From Rhodococcoides corynebacterioides NBRC 14404 (lineage in GTDB: Bacteria > Actinomycetota > Actinomycetes > Mycobacteriales > Mycobacteriaceae): DNA of 64,000 nt. The notes under the pieces are model-generated. The model was not told the origin of the DNA and did no database searches. It saw nothing but the letters and a program-made list of their open reading frames with translations. The position numbers and the translations under genes are program-made. The stretch lies in the NCBI RefSeq assembly GCF_001894765.1, contig NZ_BCWV01000006.1, positions 62,001 to 126,000 on the forward strand, written 5' to 3'. Position 1 is the first letter of the stretch, and each line of letters starts with the position of its first letter. Shown here piece by piece: positions 52,230-62,400 of the stretch.

Positions 52230-53552
52230 ATGATGGATCGTATGCCCGACATCCCGCGCAGCAGCTCAGCCCGAACCGCCAAGCTCGCCAGCATTCCGCT
52301 CGGCATGGCGGGTCGCGCCGCCCTCGGCTTCGGACGCAAGCTCGCCGGGGGCAACCGGGAGGAGATCGACGCCGAGTTGACGGCCAAGGCCGCCGAGCAG
52401 ATGTTCGCCGTTCTCGGCGAGCTCAAGGGCGGCGCCATGAAACTGGGCCAGGCGCTCAGCGTCATGGAAGCGGCGGTCCCGGAGGAGATGGCCGGCCCGT
52501 ACCGGGAAGCCCTGACCAAGCTGCAGGCGGAAGCTCCGCCCATGCCGGCCAAGACGGTGCACCGCGTGTTGGATCAGCAGTTGGGCACCGCGTGGCGATC
52601 CCGCGTCACCGAATTCGACGACGACCCGGTGGCGTCGGCGAGCATCGGTCAGGTGCACCGAGCCACCTGGTCCGACGGCCGGGCCGTGGCGGTGAAGATC
52701 CAGTACCCCGGCGCCGACGACGCCCTGCGCGCCGACCTGAAGACCTTGTCGCGGTTCGTCGGCCTGCTCGGAACGCTCGCTCCCGGGACCGACGTGCGCG
52801 CGGTGCTCGACGAGATGTCCGCCCGCACCGAGGAGGAACTCGACTACCGCATCGAAGGCGAGAACCAACGCGCCTTCGCCGCCACCTACGACGGAGATCC
52901 CCGGTTCGCCGTGCCTCGGGTCGTCGCGAGCGCGCCCAAGGCCGTCGTCAGCGAGTGGATGGACGGCACCGCTCTGTCCAAGATCGTCGCTTCCGGCACC
53001 GCCGAGCAGCGCAACACCGCCGGTGAGAACCTGGCGCGCTTCCACTTCGAATCGGCCGCCCGGGTGCGTCGCCTGCACGGCGATCCCCACCCCGGGAACT
53101 TCAAGCTGCTCGACGACGGTCGGCTCGGCGTCATCGACTTCGGCGCTTGCCTGTCGCTGCCGAACGGCCTCCCGCCCGAACTCGGACGCATGGTGCGTCT
53201 GTCCCGCGACGAGGAGTTCGACGAGTTGAACGCGCTCATGCGCGACACCGGGTTCGTCCTGCCCGGCCACACCGTGACCGACCAGGAGATCGCGGACTAC
53301 CTGCGCCCGTTCACGGACCCGATCAAGACCGACTCCTTCCACTTCACACGCAAGTGGATGCAGGACACCGCGGGCCGCGCGGCGGACTTCAACGGTCCTC
53401 AGTTCCGCACGGCCCGCTCCCTGAACCTTCCCCCGCAGTACGCGGTCATCTTCCGTGTCCTGCTGGGCTCGGTGGGCATCTGCGCCCAGCTCGATGCCTC
53501 CGCCCCCTACATGGCCATCCTCACCGAATGGATGCCGGGGTTCGCGGACTGA
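52230..53552 (+). CDS. ABC1/UbiB-family atypical kinase
   Basis: A 440-residue (at most) protein of the UbiB/COQ8 family. Its KxGQ motif is GGAMKLGQALSVME, the nucleotide Lys is in AVAVKIQYPGA, the Glu-rich EEELDYRIEGENQ helix and DPHPGNFKLLDDGRLGVIDFGA carry the catalytic and metal residues. It likely acts as an ATPase/kinase in isoprenoid lipid (menaquinone) biology. Starts at 52230, 52233 and 52242 are all possible; the SD is weak. It converges on whiB7 with a three-base gap. Confidence 0.9.
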   Translation: MMDRMPDIPRSSSARTAKLASIPLGMAGRAALGFGRKLAGGNREEIDAELTAKAAEQMFAVLGELKGGAMKLGQALSVMEAAVPEEMAGPYREALTKLQAEAPPMPAKTVHRVLDQQLGTAWRSRVTEFDDDPVASASIGQVHRATWSDGRAVAVKIQYPGADDALRADLKTLSRFVGLLGTLAPGTDVRAVLDEMSARTEEELDYRIEGENQRAFAATYDGDPRFAVPRVVASAPKAVVSEWMDGTALSKIVASGTAEQRNTAGENLARFHFESAARVRRLHGDPHPGNFKLLDDGRLGVIDFGACLSLPNGLPPELGRMVRLSRDEEFDELNALMRDTGFVLPGHTVTDQEIADYLRPFTDPIKTDSFHFTRKWMQDTAGRAADFNGPQFRTARSLNLPPQYAVIFRVLLGSVGICAQLDASAPYMAILTEWMPGFAD

Positions 53553-53555
53553 CGC

Positions 53556-53873
53556 TCACATGCCGTCCGCCGCCGGGTTCTTGCGCGGCCGGCCCCGACC
53601 GCGCTTCCGCGCGATGACGGCACCCTGGTCGAAGATCTCACCGCCCCAGACGCCCCACGGCTCGGCGCGCTCGAGAGCCGCATCGAGACACCAGCTGCGC
53701 ACCGGGCAGTCGGCGCACAACGCCTTGGCACGCTCGAGTGCCGCCGGAGAATCGGCGAACCACAGATCGGGATCGCCGCGATGGCACGGAAGAGAGCGGC
53801 CACCTGTGGCCGCGGGCACGGCATCGACCACGAGCGCATGGTCGGCGCGGGTCGTGTCGAATGCGAGAGTCAC
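53556..53873 (-). CDS. whiB7: WhiB-family regulator WhiB7
   Basis: A 105-residue 4Fe-4S transcription factor that binds SigA and activates antibiotic-resistance genes. Cluster cysteines are in LPCHRGDPDLW and CADCPVRSWC; GVWGGE is the WhiB turn. The C-terminal RGRGRPRKNP is an AT-hook, which among WhiB proteins marks WhiB7. Position beside uvrD2 and mycoredoxin agrees with M. tuberculosis Rv3197A. GTG 53873 has AGGAGA 5 bases upstream. Expression is controlled by the leader described in the next entries. Confidence 0.97.
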   Translation of the reverse strand: MTLAFDTTRADHALVVDAVPAATGGRSLPCHRGDPDLWFADSPAALERAKALCADCPVRSWCLDAALERAEPWGVWGGEIFDQGAVIARKRGRGRPRKNPAADGM

Positions 53874-53950
53874 GTCGTTCTCCTGTTCGGACGTCCGTCA
53901 CGAGATGAGGGGTGATCCGCGACGGCGTCGAGCGAGGCTCGAACGACGAA

Positions 53951-53981
53951 GGCCACGGATCGTGGGTACGAATCCGTGGCC
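53951..53981 (-). terminator. Attenuator terminator in the whiB7 leader
   Basis: GGCCACGGAT and ATCCGTGGCC form a perfect 10-bp stem, followed on the minus strand by TTCGTCGTT. It begins 20 bases after the upstream-ORF stop and 78 bases before whiB7, so it can end transcription before the gene. Confidence 0.88.
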
Positions 53982-54000
53982 AGAAGGCAGGGCGGGTGTC

Positions 54001-54204
54001 CTAGGCGGACGACTCCCGCGGGGGTCCTGTTCTCACGGATTCCGGAGCTACCCGGCGCTCACGAATGCCACGCGGCAGCAGTGCCACGGGTGCCACGTGA
54101 GACGCGACGGGTGCGACGGCGGGGTTCCCGCCACGGTGTGCAACAGCAGCGGTGTTCCCGGCGCGACGCGTCGCGGCAGCGGCGAATGCGGTGTGGATCT
54201 CCAC
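54001..54204 (-). CDS. Regulatory upstream ORF in the whiB7 leader (67 codons)
   Basis: GTG at 54204 with GGAGG at 8 bases upstream starts a frame encoding VEIHTAFAAAATRRAGN and an Ala/Arg/Pro-rich continuation, ending in TAG at 54001. Bases 54034-54042 within it (GAATCCGTG on the minus strand) are exactly complementary to the first arm of the terminator (53970-53978). A ribosome that finishes the ORF covers this segment and lets the terminator form; a ribosome stalled by an antibiotic leaves it free to pair and read through. A translated upstream ORF controlling whiB7 is known in mycobacteria; the pairing here is read from this sequence. Confidence 0.85.
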   Translation of the reverse strand: MEIHTAFAAAATRRAGNTAAVAHRGGNPAVAPVASHVAPVALLPRGIRERRVAPESVRTGPPRESSA

Positions 54205-54281
54205 CAGGAACACCTCCCTCGAGGACGACGGAACGACCGGCCGGAGCCGAGTCACGACCGGTTGCGATCGGGACGAGAACG

Positions 54282-54318
54282 ACAGTAAACGGACCGACCG
54301 AACCGCACAACCCATTTT
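54282..54318 (-). promoter_or_regulatory. WhiB7-dependent promoter of whiB7
   Basis: On the minus strand: AAAAT (54314-54318), then GGG, then a -35 TTGTGC (54305-54310), a 17-base spacer and -10 TACTGT (54282-54287). The AT-rich box three bases above -35 is the site read by the WhiB7 AT-hook in known targets, so whiB7 should activate itself. The start of transcription would be near 54275, 70 bases before the upstream ORF. Confidence 0.85.
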
Positions 54319-54337
54319 CGACCTGCGTAAACGTCGA

Positions 54338-54393
54338 TCAGCGCGTCGCACGCTCCCCGACTCCACCGGTCAGCGCGTCGCACGCTCCCCGAC
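54338..54393. repeat. 24-bp direct repeat at the uvrD2 3' end
   Basis: The sequence at 54370-54393, which encodes the last seven codons and stop of uvrD2, is exactly repeated at 54338-54361, a 32-base period. The extra copy lies just upstream of the whiB7 promoter box. Confidence 0.95.
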
Positions 54394-56487
54394 GATCGCC
54401 AGGACGTCGGCCCCGAACCGCTCCAACTTCTTCGCGCCGATGCCCGGGATCGCCACGAGGGACCGATCGTCGCGCGGACGCTGCTCGGCGATGGCCGTCA
54501 GCGTGTTGTCACTGAACACCACGTATGCGGGCACCTTCAGCGTCTTGGACGTGGCCGATCGCCACTCCCGCAGCGCCTCGAGCAGGGGGACGTCCACGTC
54601 CGACGGACACTTCTCGCAGCGACCCAGCATGGTGGCCACGGTCCCGATCACCGGCGACCCGCAGACGCGGCAGACCGGACGCTTGCGGGTGGGCGCCGGC
54701 GCGGCGATGCGCGAGGCCGGCGACGACTCGGGTACCAGATCGACCAGGAAACGCGACCGACGGCGGGACTTGCGCCCGCCCTCGTTGCGCGCGAGGGCCC
54801 ACGAGAGCTCCAGATGCACACGCGCCCGGGTCACCCCGACGTAGAGAAGCCGACGCTCCTCCTCGACCGCGGCCTCGTCGGGCGCCGACGAGCTGTCCCC
54901 GAGGGCGTGACTGATCGGCAGGGTTCCGTCGACCAACCCCACCAGGAAGACGGCGTCCCACTCGAGCCCCTTCGCCGCGTGCAGGGATGCCAACGTCACA
55001 CCTTCCACCGTCGGGGGATGCCGCGCCTCGGCCCGCGTGCGCAGCTCGGCGAGCAAGCCGTCGAGATCCAGATCGGGCACCTGCTCGAGGAGGTCCGTGG
55101 TCAGCGCGACGAGTGCCCGCAGAGCCGCCCACTTCTCCCGCGCCTGCGCGCCCGTGGGTTCGGTGGCCGTGAGCCCCTGCGGTGCCAGGACGGCCTCGAC
55201 GAAGCGCACCATGCCGGGGCCACGACGTGCGTCCTCCGGGAGGTCGTCGCGCGTCGCGCCGGACCGGATGGCCGTGACCGCCGCGCGCACGTCCGAACGT
55301 TGGAAGAAACTCTCCCCACCCCGCACCTGGTAGGGGATCTCGAGATCGGTCAACGCCTGCTCGTGCGCCTCGGACTGCGCGTTGATGCGGTACAGCACCG
55401 CGATCTCCGACGGCCGCACCCCCTCGCGAATCAAACGCTGCACCGTCCGCGCGACACCGGCCGCTTCGGACACCTCGTCGTCGTACTCCACGAACGTCGG
55501 CGCCGGTCCGGCCGGACGCTGACCCACCAGCTGCAGGCGAGTCCCGGCGATACGTCCGCGCGCGGCCCCGATGACCTGGTTGGCCAGCTCGACCACCTGA
55601 GGCGTGGACCGATAATCCCGCTCGAGCCGGACCACGGTGGCCTCGGGGAAGCGACGGGAGAAGTCCAGGAGGTACTTCGGGGTGGCCCCGGTGAAGGAGT
55701 AGATCGTCTGGTTCGCGTCACCGACCACCGTCAGATCGTCCCGCTCCCCCACCCATGCGTCGAGCACACGCTGCTGCAGCGGCGTCACGTCCTGGTACTC
55801 GTCCACCACGAAGCAGCGATAGCGCTCGCGGAACTCCTGCGCCACGGCCGGGCTGGTCTCGAGCGCCGCCGCGGTGTGCAGCAGAAGATCGTCGAAGTCC
55901 AGCAGGACGGCGTCGGGATCCCGGTTCTTGAGTTGCTCGTAACCCTCGTACACCGCGGCCACCCGGTCCGCGTCCGTCGGCGTGTCCCGGTGCAGCCGCG
56001 CCACCGTCGCCGCGTAGTCCTGCGGCGCGACCAGCGAGGCCTTGGCCCACTCGATCTCCCCCGCAAGGTCGCGAATGCTGTCCGTCGAGGTCGACGCACC
56101 GGCAGCGGACGCCGCCTGACCCACGACCCCGAACTTGCGGTCGAGCAGCCGCCAGTCCGTCGTGCCCACGACCTGCGGCCAGAAGTACTTCAGCTGCCGC
56201 ATGGCCGCAGCGTGGAACGTGCGGGCCTGCACCTGGCCACCGTCGTTCGCGATGCCCAGCAGACGCAGGCGCTCCCGCATCTCCCCGGCCGCGCGCGCAG
56301 TGAAGGTCACCGCCAGGACCTGACTCGGCTTGACGTGGCCGCCCGACACCAGATGGGCGATGCGGCGGGTGATGGTCCGCGTCTTGCCCGTTCCGGCGCC
56401 GGCCAGCACGCACACGGGACCACGGGGAGCGAGCACGGCAGCCGACTGCTCGGGGTCGAGTCCTTCCACGGCGTCGGTTGCGGTCAC
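54370..56487 (-). CDS. uvrD2: ATP-dependent DNA helicase UvrD2
   Basis: A 705-residue superfamily 1A helicase. Walker A is [20 protein letters not shown], motif II is [28 protein letters not shown] and [14 protein letters not shown] are later motifs. The C-terminal part has the mycobacterial UvrD2 tetracysteine module [22 protein letters not shown] and an HRDC domain ([19 protein letters not shown]). GTG start at 56487. It is divergent from mycoredoxin. Roles are in DNA repair; its exact partner is unknown here. Confidence 0.96.
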   Translation of the reverse strand: MTATDAVEGLDPEQSAAVLAPRGPVCVLAGAGTGKTRTITRRIAHLVSGGHVKPSQVLAVTFTARAAGEMRERLRLLGIANDGGQVQARTFHAAAMRQLKYFWPQVVGTTDWRLLDRKFGVVGQAASAAGASTSTDSIRDLAGEIEWAKASLVAPQDYAATVARLHRDTPTDADRVAAVYEGYEQLKNRDPDAVLLDFDDLLLHTAAALETSPAVAQEFRERYRCFVVDEYQDVTPLQQRVLDAWVGERDDLTVVGDANQTIYSFTGATPKYLLDFSRRFPEATVVRLERDYRSTPQVVELANQVIGAARGRIAGTRLQLVGQRPAGPAPTFVEYDDEVSEAAGVARTVQRLIREGVRPSEIAVLYRINAQSEAHEQALTDLEIPYQVRGGESFFQRSDVRAAVTAIRSGATRDDLPEDARRGPGMVRFVEAVLAPQGLTATEPTGAQAREKWAALRALVALTTDLLEQVPDLDLDGLLAELRTRAEARHPPTVEGVTLASLHAAKGLEWDAVFLVGLVDGTLPISHALGDSSSAPDEAAVEEERRLLYVGVTRARVHLELSWALARNEGGRKSRRRSRFLVDLVPESSPASRIAAPAPTRKRPVCRVCGSPVIGTVATMLGRCEKCPSDVDVPLLEALREWRSATSKTLKVPAYVVFSDNTLTAIAEQRPRDDRSLVAIPGIGAKKLERFGADVLAIVGERATR

Positions 56488-56593
56488 CCGGCCATCATGT
56501 CAGCCCCCTCCGACAGCGCCCCGGCGCCGTGGCACCGGGGCTCGGGTCACCGCGGCACGGAACAATCCGAGCATGGCGGTACGTTGACCGACC

Positions 56594-56860
56594 GTGACCA
56601 CATCAGACACCTCCCACGCGCCGGCACTGACCATGTACTCGACGTCGTGGTGCGGCTACTGCCGTCGGCTCAAGACCCAGCTGGACGAGAACGGCATCGC
56701 TTACACCGAGATCGACATCGAGGCCGATCCGGCGTCGGCCGAGTTCGTCGGCAGCGTGAACGGCGGCAACCATGTCGTGCCCACGGTGAAGTACTCGGAC
56801 GGCACGACGGCCACCAACCCGTCCCTGGCCCAGGTGCGCAAGGCGCTCGGCCTGACCTGA
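56594..56860 (+). CDS. mrx1: Mycoredoxin-1
   Basis: An 88-residue glutaredoxin-like protein with the active-site CGYC in MYSTSWCGYCRRLKTQL. Mycoredoxins reduce mycothiol mixed disulphides in actinobacteria. It has the TVPTVKYSDGTTATNPS-type cis-Pro region (HVVPTVKY). GTG start; gene lies between uvrD2 and nudC, as in M. tuberculosis (Rv3198A). Confidence 0.95.
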   Translation: MTTSDTSHAPALTMYSTSWCGYCRRLKTQLDENGIAYTEIDIEADPASAEFVGSVNGGNHVVPTVKYSDGTTATNPSLAQVRKALGLT

Positions 56861-56896
56861 GATCGGCCGCCGTACGGGACCATCCGCCGCGAGGCG

Positions 56897-57796
56897 TCAG
56901 GGGCGGGCAATCCAGGACTCCAGCATCGCGCGCGCGATCGAAATCGATCCCGGCAGCAACAACGGCGCCGATGTCGAGGCCGCCCAGTCACCGGCCGCCA
57001 GTGCGGCCTCGACGTCGCTGCGGTGGAACCACCGCGCCTCGGCGATCTCGCCGTCGGTGAACGCGAGCGCGGCGTCGGGGTCGGCTCGTGCCGCGAAGCC
57101 GATCATGATCGACCGTGGGAACGGCCACGGCTGACTCCCGAGGTACTCGATCCCGGTGACGTCGAGACCGACCTCCTCGCGCACCTCGCGCACCACGCAA
57201 CTCTCGAGCGACTCGCCCGCTTCGACGAACCCCGCGAGAACCGACATCCGTCGCTCGGGCCACGTGGGCTGCCGCGCGAGCAGCACCCGGTCGGCGCCGT
57301 CGTGCACGAGCACGATGATCGCGGGATCCGACCTCGGCCACTCCTCGTGCCCGGTCGCTTCGGACACGCGCGACCACCCGGCCGCCGACATCCGCGTCGG
57401 TGACCCGTCGCGCGCGCTGAAGCGGGCGCTGCGATGCCAGTTCAGCAGGGCGACGGCCGTGACGACGACGCCGGCGGACGATTCGGTCAGCACGTCGCCG
57501 AACGAGCGCAGGTCGGTGGTCTCGCCGTCGAGCGACTCCACCGGAATCGCCCACAGGTGCCGCCCGTCGGCCCGGCCGAGGAACACGGCGTCGGACGGCG
57601 GCGCGTCGGCGACCTCCGCCGCCGGGACCATGCCGACCGCTCCGTCGGTGACGGGCACACGACCGACCGGGTCGACGCGCAGCACCGAGGCCGTCGGCCA
57701 TCCCGCCGTCAGGGCGGCGGAGTCCTTGCGGAGTTCCTCCGCCCGGTCGAGCGGTGACCGCGACAGCATGGGCTCGGTGACGAGTGCGAAGGACAC
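56897..57796 (-). CDS. nudC: NAD(+) diphosphatase / RNA-NAD decapping enzyme NudC
   Basis: A 299-residue Nudix hydrolase cleaving NAD(H) to NMN and AMP. The Nudix box GFVEAGESLESCVVREVREEVGL is intact and is followed by the NudC-specific SQPWPFPRSIMIGF. The zinc ribbon usually between the two domains is degenerate: where CxxC pairs are expected, around residues 125-150, the text reads SARDGSPTRMSAAGWSRV with no cysteines. It begins 61 bases before the potassium-channel gene's end on the same strand. Confidence 0.93.
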   Translation of the reverse strand: MSFALVTEPMLSRSPLDRAEELRKDSAALTAGWPTASVLRVDPVGRVPVTDGAVGMVPAAEVADAPPSDAVFLGRADGRHLWAIPVESLDGETTDLRSFGDVLTESSAGVVVTAVALLNWHRSARFSARDGSPTRMSAAGWSRVSEATGHEEWPRSDPAIIVLVHDGADRVLLARQPTWPERRMSVLAGFVEAGESLESCVVREVREEVGLDVTGIEYLGSQPWPFPRSIMIGFAARADPDAALAFTDGEIAEARWFHRSDVEAALAAGDWAASTSAPLLLPGSISIARAMLESWIARP

Positions 57797-57857
57797 CTCA
57801 CGACCCTAGCGAGCCGGTACTCGGCCGTACGCCGCACCGCCCCGAGCGAGGCGCCGA

Positions 57858-58928
57858 TCAGGCGCTGACGCGGCGGATGTAGAGCAGGCGATCCTCGGCT
57901 TCGATGGCGTCGACCTCGGGTGCGCCCACCCGGACCAGGCGCCCGTCCCGCACCACACCCAGAACGATGTCGGACAGATGGCGCGGCGATCCGCCCACCT
58001 CGTCGCGCTCGACCTCCCGCTCGGCGATCGCGAACCCGGCCTCCGGCGTCAGCAGGTCCTCCATCATCTCCACCACCGACGGGGTCGTGGTGGCGATGCC
58101 GAGGAGGCGTCCCGCCGTCTCCGACGACACGACCACCGAGTCGGCACCCGACTGACGCAGGAGATGCACGTTCTCCGCCTCGCGCACCGCGGCGACGATC
58201 TTCGCCTTCGGTGCGATCTCCCGTGCGGTCAACGTGACGAGAACGGCGGTGTCGTCACGATTGGTCGCGACGATGATCGAGGCCGCGTACTGCGCCCCGG
58301 TCAGGCGCAGGACGTCGCTCCGCGTGGCGGAGCCGTACACCGTGACCAGCCCGACGTTCGCCGCCGCGTCCAGAGCCGTCTGGTCGGTGTCGACGACGAC
58401 GATGTCGGACGCCGAGATTCCGTCGCCCAGCATGGCGTCGACGGCGGTCCGCCCCTTGGTTCCGTAGCCCACGACCACCGTGTGATTGCGCACGTTTCGC
58501 CTCCATCGCTGAATCTTGAACGCCTGCCGCGAACGCTCGGTGAGAACTGCCAGGGTGGTACCGACCAACAGGATCAGGAAGAACACGCGCAGCGGCGTGA
58601 TCACGAGGATGTTGACCAGGCGCGCGGACGGCGTGATGGGGGCGATGTCGCCGTATCCCGTGGTCGACAACGACACCGTCGTGTAATAGAAGGCGTCGAG
58701 GAACGACAGGTCGTCGCCCTGGTTGTCGCTGTAGCCGTCGCGATCGACGTACACGACCAACGCGGCGACGAAGAGCACGATCAGCGCAATCACGATGCGG
58801 CGGTAGATCGCCCGCCACGGACTCGACTCGAATTCCGGGATGCGCAGGACGCCGACCAGAGCGAAGTCCGGCCGATCGGTGAGTGCGGCGTTGGTGTTCT
58901 GCAGCCGCCTACGCAACCGTCCCGCCAT
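57858..58928 (-). CDS. Potassium channel with RCK/TrkA-N domain
   Basis: A 356-residue two-helix potassium channel. Helices at about residues 45-65 and 105-128 flank the pore with selectivity filter TTGYGD. The RCK domain follows: HTVVVGYGTKGRTAVDAML (NAD-binding), VVDTDQ and YGSATRSDVLRLTGAQ; a TrkA-C-like end closes the protein. ATG 58928 is preferred to the open frame reaching 59165. M. tuberculosis Rv3200c is the neighbour-matched homologue. Confidence 0.93.
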   Translation of the reverse strand: MAGRLRRRLQNTNAALTDRPDFALVGVLRIPEFESSPWRAIYRRIVIALIVLFVAALVVYVDRDGYSDNQGDDLSFLDAFYYTTVSLSTTGYGDIAPITPSARLVNILVITPLRVFFLILLVGTTLAVLTERSRQAFKIQRWRRNVRNHTVVVGYGTKGRTAVDAMLGDGISASDIVVVDTDQTALDAAANVGLVTVYGSATRSDVLRLTGAQYAASIIVATNRDDTAVLVTLTAREIAPKAKIVAAVREAENVHLLRQSGADSVVVSSETAGRLLGIATTTPSVVEMMEDLLTPEAGFAIAEREVERDEVGGSPRHLSDIVLGVVRDGRLVRVGAPEVDAIEAEDRLLYIRRVSA

Positions 58929-59063
58929 CGTCTGGTCGTCCTTGCTCCTCGGGCGTCGTCGAGCGCGCTCGCGTCGACCGATGCGACTGTAACCGAGCGT
59001 TGCGCCGGGCGACCCGAACCGACCGGAAGCCCCTCGGCTGCGCCCCGTGGCAGGCTCGTCGGC

Positions 59064-59483
59064 ATGACCCGACTCGCCCGCCTTCGCTCCCGACGCGGCA
59101 CTGCCCGCACCGATGCCGTCGCGACGCGCCTCGCCGTCCTCCTCGGCGGCGCCGGCGTGCTGCACTTCGTCGCTCCGGCGCCGTTCGACGCCCAGGTGCC
59201 CCGCGCCCTGCCGGGATCGGCACGGACGTACACCTACGTCTCGGGAGCGGCGGAGGTGGCGCTCGCCGCCGGACTGGCGGCCCCCCGCACCCGTCGGCTG
59301 TCCGGCGCGGCCGCAGCGGCGTTCTTCGTGGCCGTGTTCCCTGCCAACGTCAACATGGCCGCGCTCTGGCTGAGGAGCGACCGCACGTCGACGGTGCAGA
59401 AAGTCGGTGTGGTGCTCCGACTTCCGCTACAGATCCCGCTGATCACGCAGGCGTGGTCGGTGTACTCGCGGGGTCCGCGCTAG
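59064..59483 (+). CDS. DoxX-like small membrane protein
   Basis: A 139-residue protein with three to four hydrophobic helices; LAVLLGGAGVLHFVAPAPFDAQVP and SGAAEVALAAGLA are typical of the DoxX/MauE-like group, as is VFPANVNMAALW. Its 3' end overlaps adnB by 41 bases in the opposite direction. Role unknown. Confidence 0.72.
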   Translation: MTRLARLRSRRGTARTDAVATRLAVLLGGAGVLHFVAPAPFDAQVPRALPGSARTYTYVSGAAEVALAAGLAAPRTRRLSGAAAAAFFVAVFPANVNMAALWLRSDRTSTVQKVGVVLRLPLQIPLITQAWSVYSRGPR

Positions 59484-62400
59484 CCGCGGAGCCGATCAGT
59501 CGGGCGAGCGCGTCGGCGTCCGGGAGATCCTGCGGCGACACCGTCGTTCCCGACCGCACGTAGTGGAACGCCGCCCGCACGCGGTCGAGGGGCACCCCGG
59601 CCAGCTCCGACCAGGCCACCCGGTAGGCGGCGAGTTGCAGCGCCACCGCCCGCTCCTCCGCCGGTGTGGGTTGTGCACCGGTTTTCCAGTCCACCACCGT
59701 GAATCCGCCGTCGGTGTCGGCGAACACCGCGTCCATACGGCCCCGGAGCACCACACCCCCGACCGACGTCTCGAACGGCACCTCCACCTCGAGGGGACTG
59801 CGCAGCGCCCACGGCGAGGCATCGAACGCACGTTGGAGCCCTTCGAGGTCGGCATCCGATCCGGTGGCCCCGTCGGCGGCGCCGGGCAACTCGTCCAGGT
59901 CGAGCAGGCGCGTGGCCCCGAATCGGCGCTCCACCCACGCGTGGAACGCGGTTCCCCGGCGCGCCAACGGGTTCGGCGCGAACGGCACCGGCCGCCGCAG
60001 CGTTCCGGCCAGTCGGTCGGGGTCGGCCACCAGGTCCACCAGCTGGCTCACCGACAGCGTGTTCGGGACGGGAACGTCGGTGATCCCCGGGGCGACGCGA
60101 TCCCGCTCGGCCAGCAACAGGTCGATGTCGCGATGCCACCCCTCGGGATCGTTCCGTGCGGGCTCGATGTCGGGGTTCTCGGTGGCAGCGTTCTCGGCCG
60201 CAGCGTTCCCGGCCGTAGCGTTCTCGGCGGCCCCGTTCGCCAACGCCGCCCGGACCGCGGCCGCGCCTGCGTCGACGGCGGCTCGCCGCACCCCGAGCGG
60301 GTCGGCCGGCCACTGCGCGGTGACGACACGATCCTCGTACGGATTCGCCGACCCGTCGGTCGGCGGCTCGTCCCACCGGACCACGCTGCCTGCGTCGGCA
60401 CTCGCGTCGGCGAGTGCCTTCAGCTCCGACAGGAACGGGGAGGGCCCCCTCGGCCGACTCGACCCGGGCGACCAATGGTGTCCCGAGACCAGCAGAACCC
60501 GCTCGGTCCTCGTCACCGCCACGTAGAACAATCGGCGGTCCTCGTCGAGTCGCCGTCCGGCGAGTGCCTTCTTGTGGCGGTCGAAGGCGGCCTCCAGATC
60601 CGCGCGGTGCGCGGCATCGGTGACGTCGAGCACCGGCACACCGTCGGCCGCCTCTCCCGGCTGCGCCCGATCTCCCCGCAGGTCGGGCGGCAGTTCGGCC
60701 ACGGTGGTCATCCATGTCGGTTGACCACGGTTGGAGGGAAACACCCCGGCACACACACCCGGCACGGCCACGACCTCCCACTCGAGACCCTTCGCCGCGT
60801 GCACGGTGAGGATCTGCACTCGATGCGGATCGACCTCCACCTCCCCGGGCTCCAAGCCGTCCTCGACGTCGTCGGCTGCGGCGAGGTAGGCGAGGAGACC
60901 GCCGAGGGTGGCGGTGCGCTGATCGGCGAAGTCGGCGACCACGTCCGCGAAGGCATCGAGATGCTCGCGGCCACCGGCGATGCGCGCGGCGCCGCCGGCC
61001 CCGGCGTAGCGCGTTCGAGCCCCGGCTTCGACGCCGAGCCCGAGCACGCGCTCGACGTCCGCCACCAGGTCCGGCAACGGCTGCCCCAGGCGAGCACGCA
61101 GCGCCTGCAGCTCCTTGCCGAGCGCCGTGATCCGGGCGTACCCGGCGGCGGAGTACTGCGACGGATCGCCGGGATCGGCGATGGCGTCGACCAGTCCCGA
61201 TTCCTCCGACCGCTCCCCCGGTAGCACCTCGCCCAACGCCTGCGCGAGATCGTCGACGTCGGTGACCGCGCCGGTGCGGCCGTGGCCGGACCCGGCCGCC
61301 ACGGCCCGGGCGCGTCGGGACAGCGCACGCAGGTCGGCGATACCGATCTGCCAGCGCGCCCCGGTGAGGACACGCACGGCAGCGGAACCCGCGAGAGGGT
61401 CCGAGAGCATGCGCAGTACCGCCACCAGATCGGCCACCTCGGGCGTGCGCAGCAGTCCACCGAGTCCGACCACCTCGACCGGGAGCCCGCGACGTCGGAG
61501 GACCTCCGCGATCGGTTCCGCGTCGGCGTTACGACGGATCAGCACCGCCGCGGTGGGCGGCGGATCGTCGCGTCGGCGTGCGTCCTCGTACTCCCGCGCG
61601 ATGACGTCGGCGACCCACTCCCGTTCCTCGTCCGCGGTGGTGGTGAGAGCGAGTCGCACGTCACCGGAGGAGGCGCCCGGCCTGGCCGTGAGTTCCTCGA
61701 CGGCGACCCCCCGATCGCGGAGCGGCGACGCCACCGCGTTGGCCAGCACCAACGCCTCCGGCGGGTTGCGCCAACTGGTGGACAGGAACCGGCGGTCGGC
61801 GAGGACCGCTGCCCCGCGCCGTCGTGCGGCGGGGAAGTCGGTCACGAATCGGGGCAGGTTGGCGGCGGACGCCCCGCGCCAGCCGTAGATCGACTGCATC
61901 GGGTCGCCCACGGCCGTGACGGACAGCGCGGTGTCCTGTGCTCGACCGAACAACGACGACAGCAATACCCGCTGCGAGTGCCCGGTGTCCTGGTACTCGT
62001 CCAGGAGGACGAGCCGGAAGCGCTCGCGTTCCGCGCGGCCGGCTTCCGCGTGATCGGCCGCGAGGCGAGCCGCCAGCGACATCTGCCGCCCGAAGTCGAG
62101 CCGACCCTCCCGCCGCAGAGCCTCGTGCACCCGCTCGACCAGGGGCAGCAGGGCGATGCGGTCGTCCTGGACGGACACCACGTTCGTCAGCGGCCTGGTC
62201 GGATCCCCGTCGCGCTGCGACGGTCCCGGCGGCAGGGTGGCCACGAGCACCGCGAGCGCGTCGCGGACCGCCGCGAGATCCGCCGGGTCGACCAGGTGCT
62301 CGGCCAGTTGACCGGACAACGCCAACACGTGCTGGGTGACCGTCGACGGAATCTTGTCGGTGTCGATGTGACCGTCCCAGTCGGACACCACCCGGAACGC

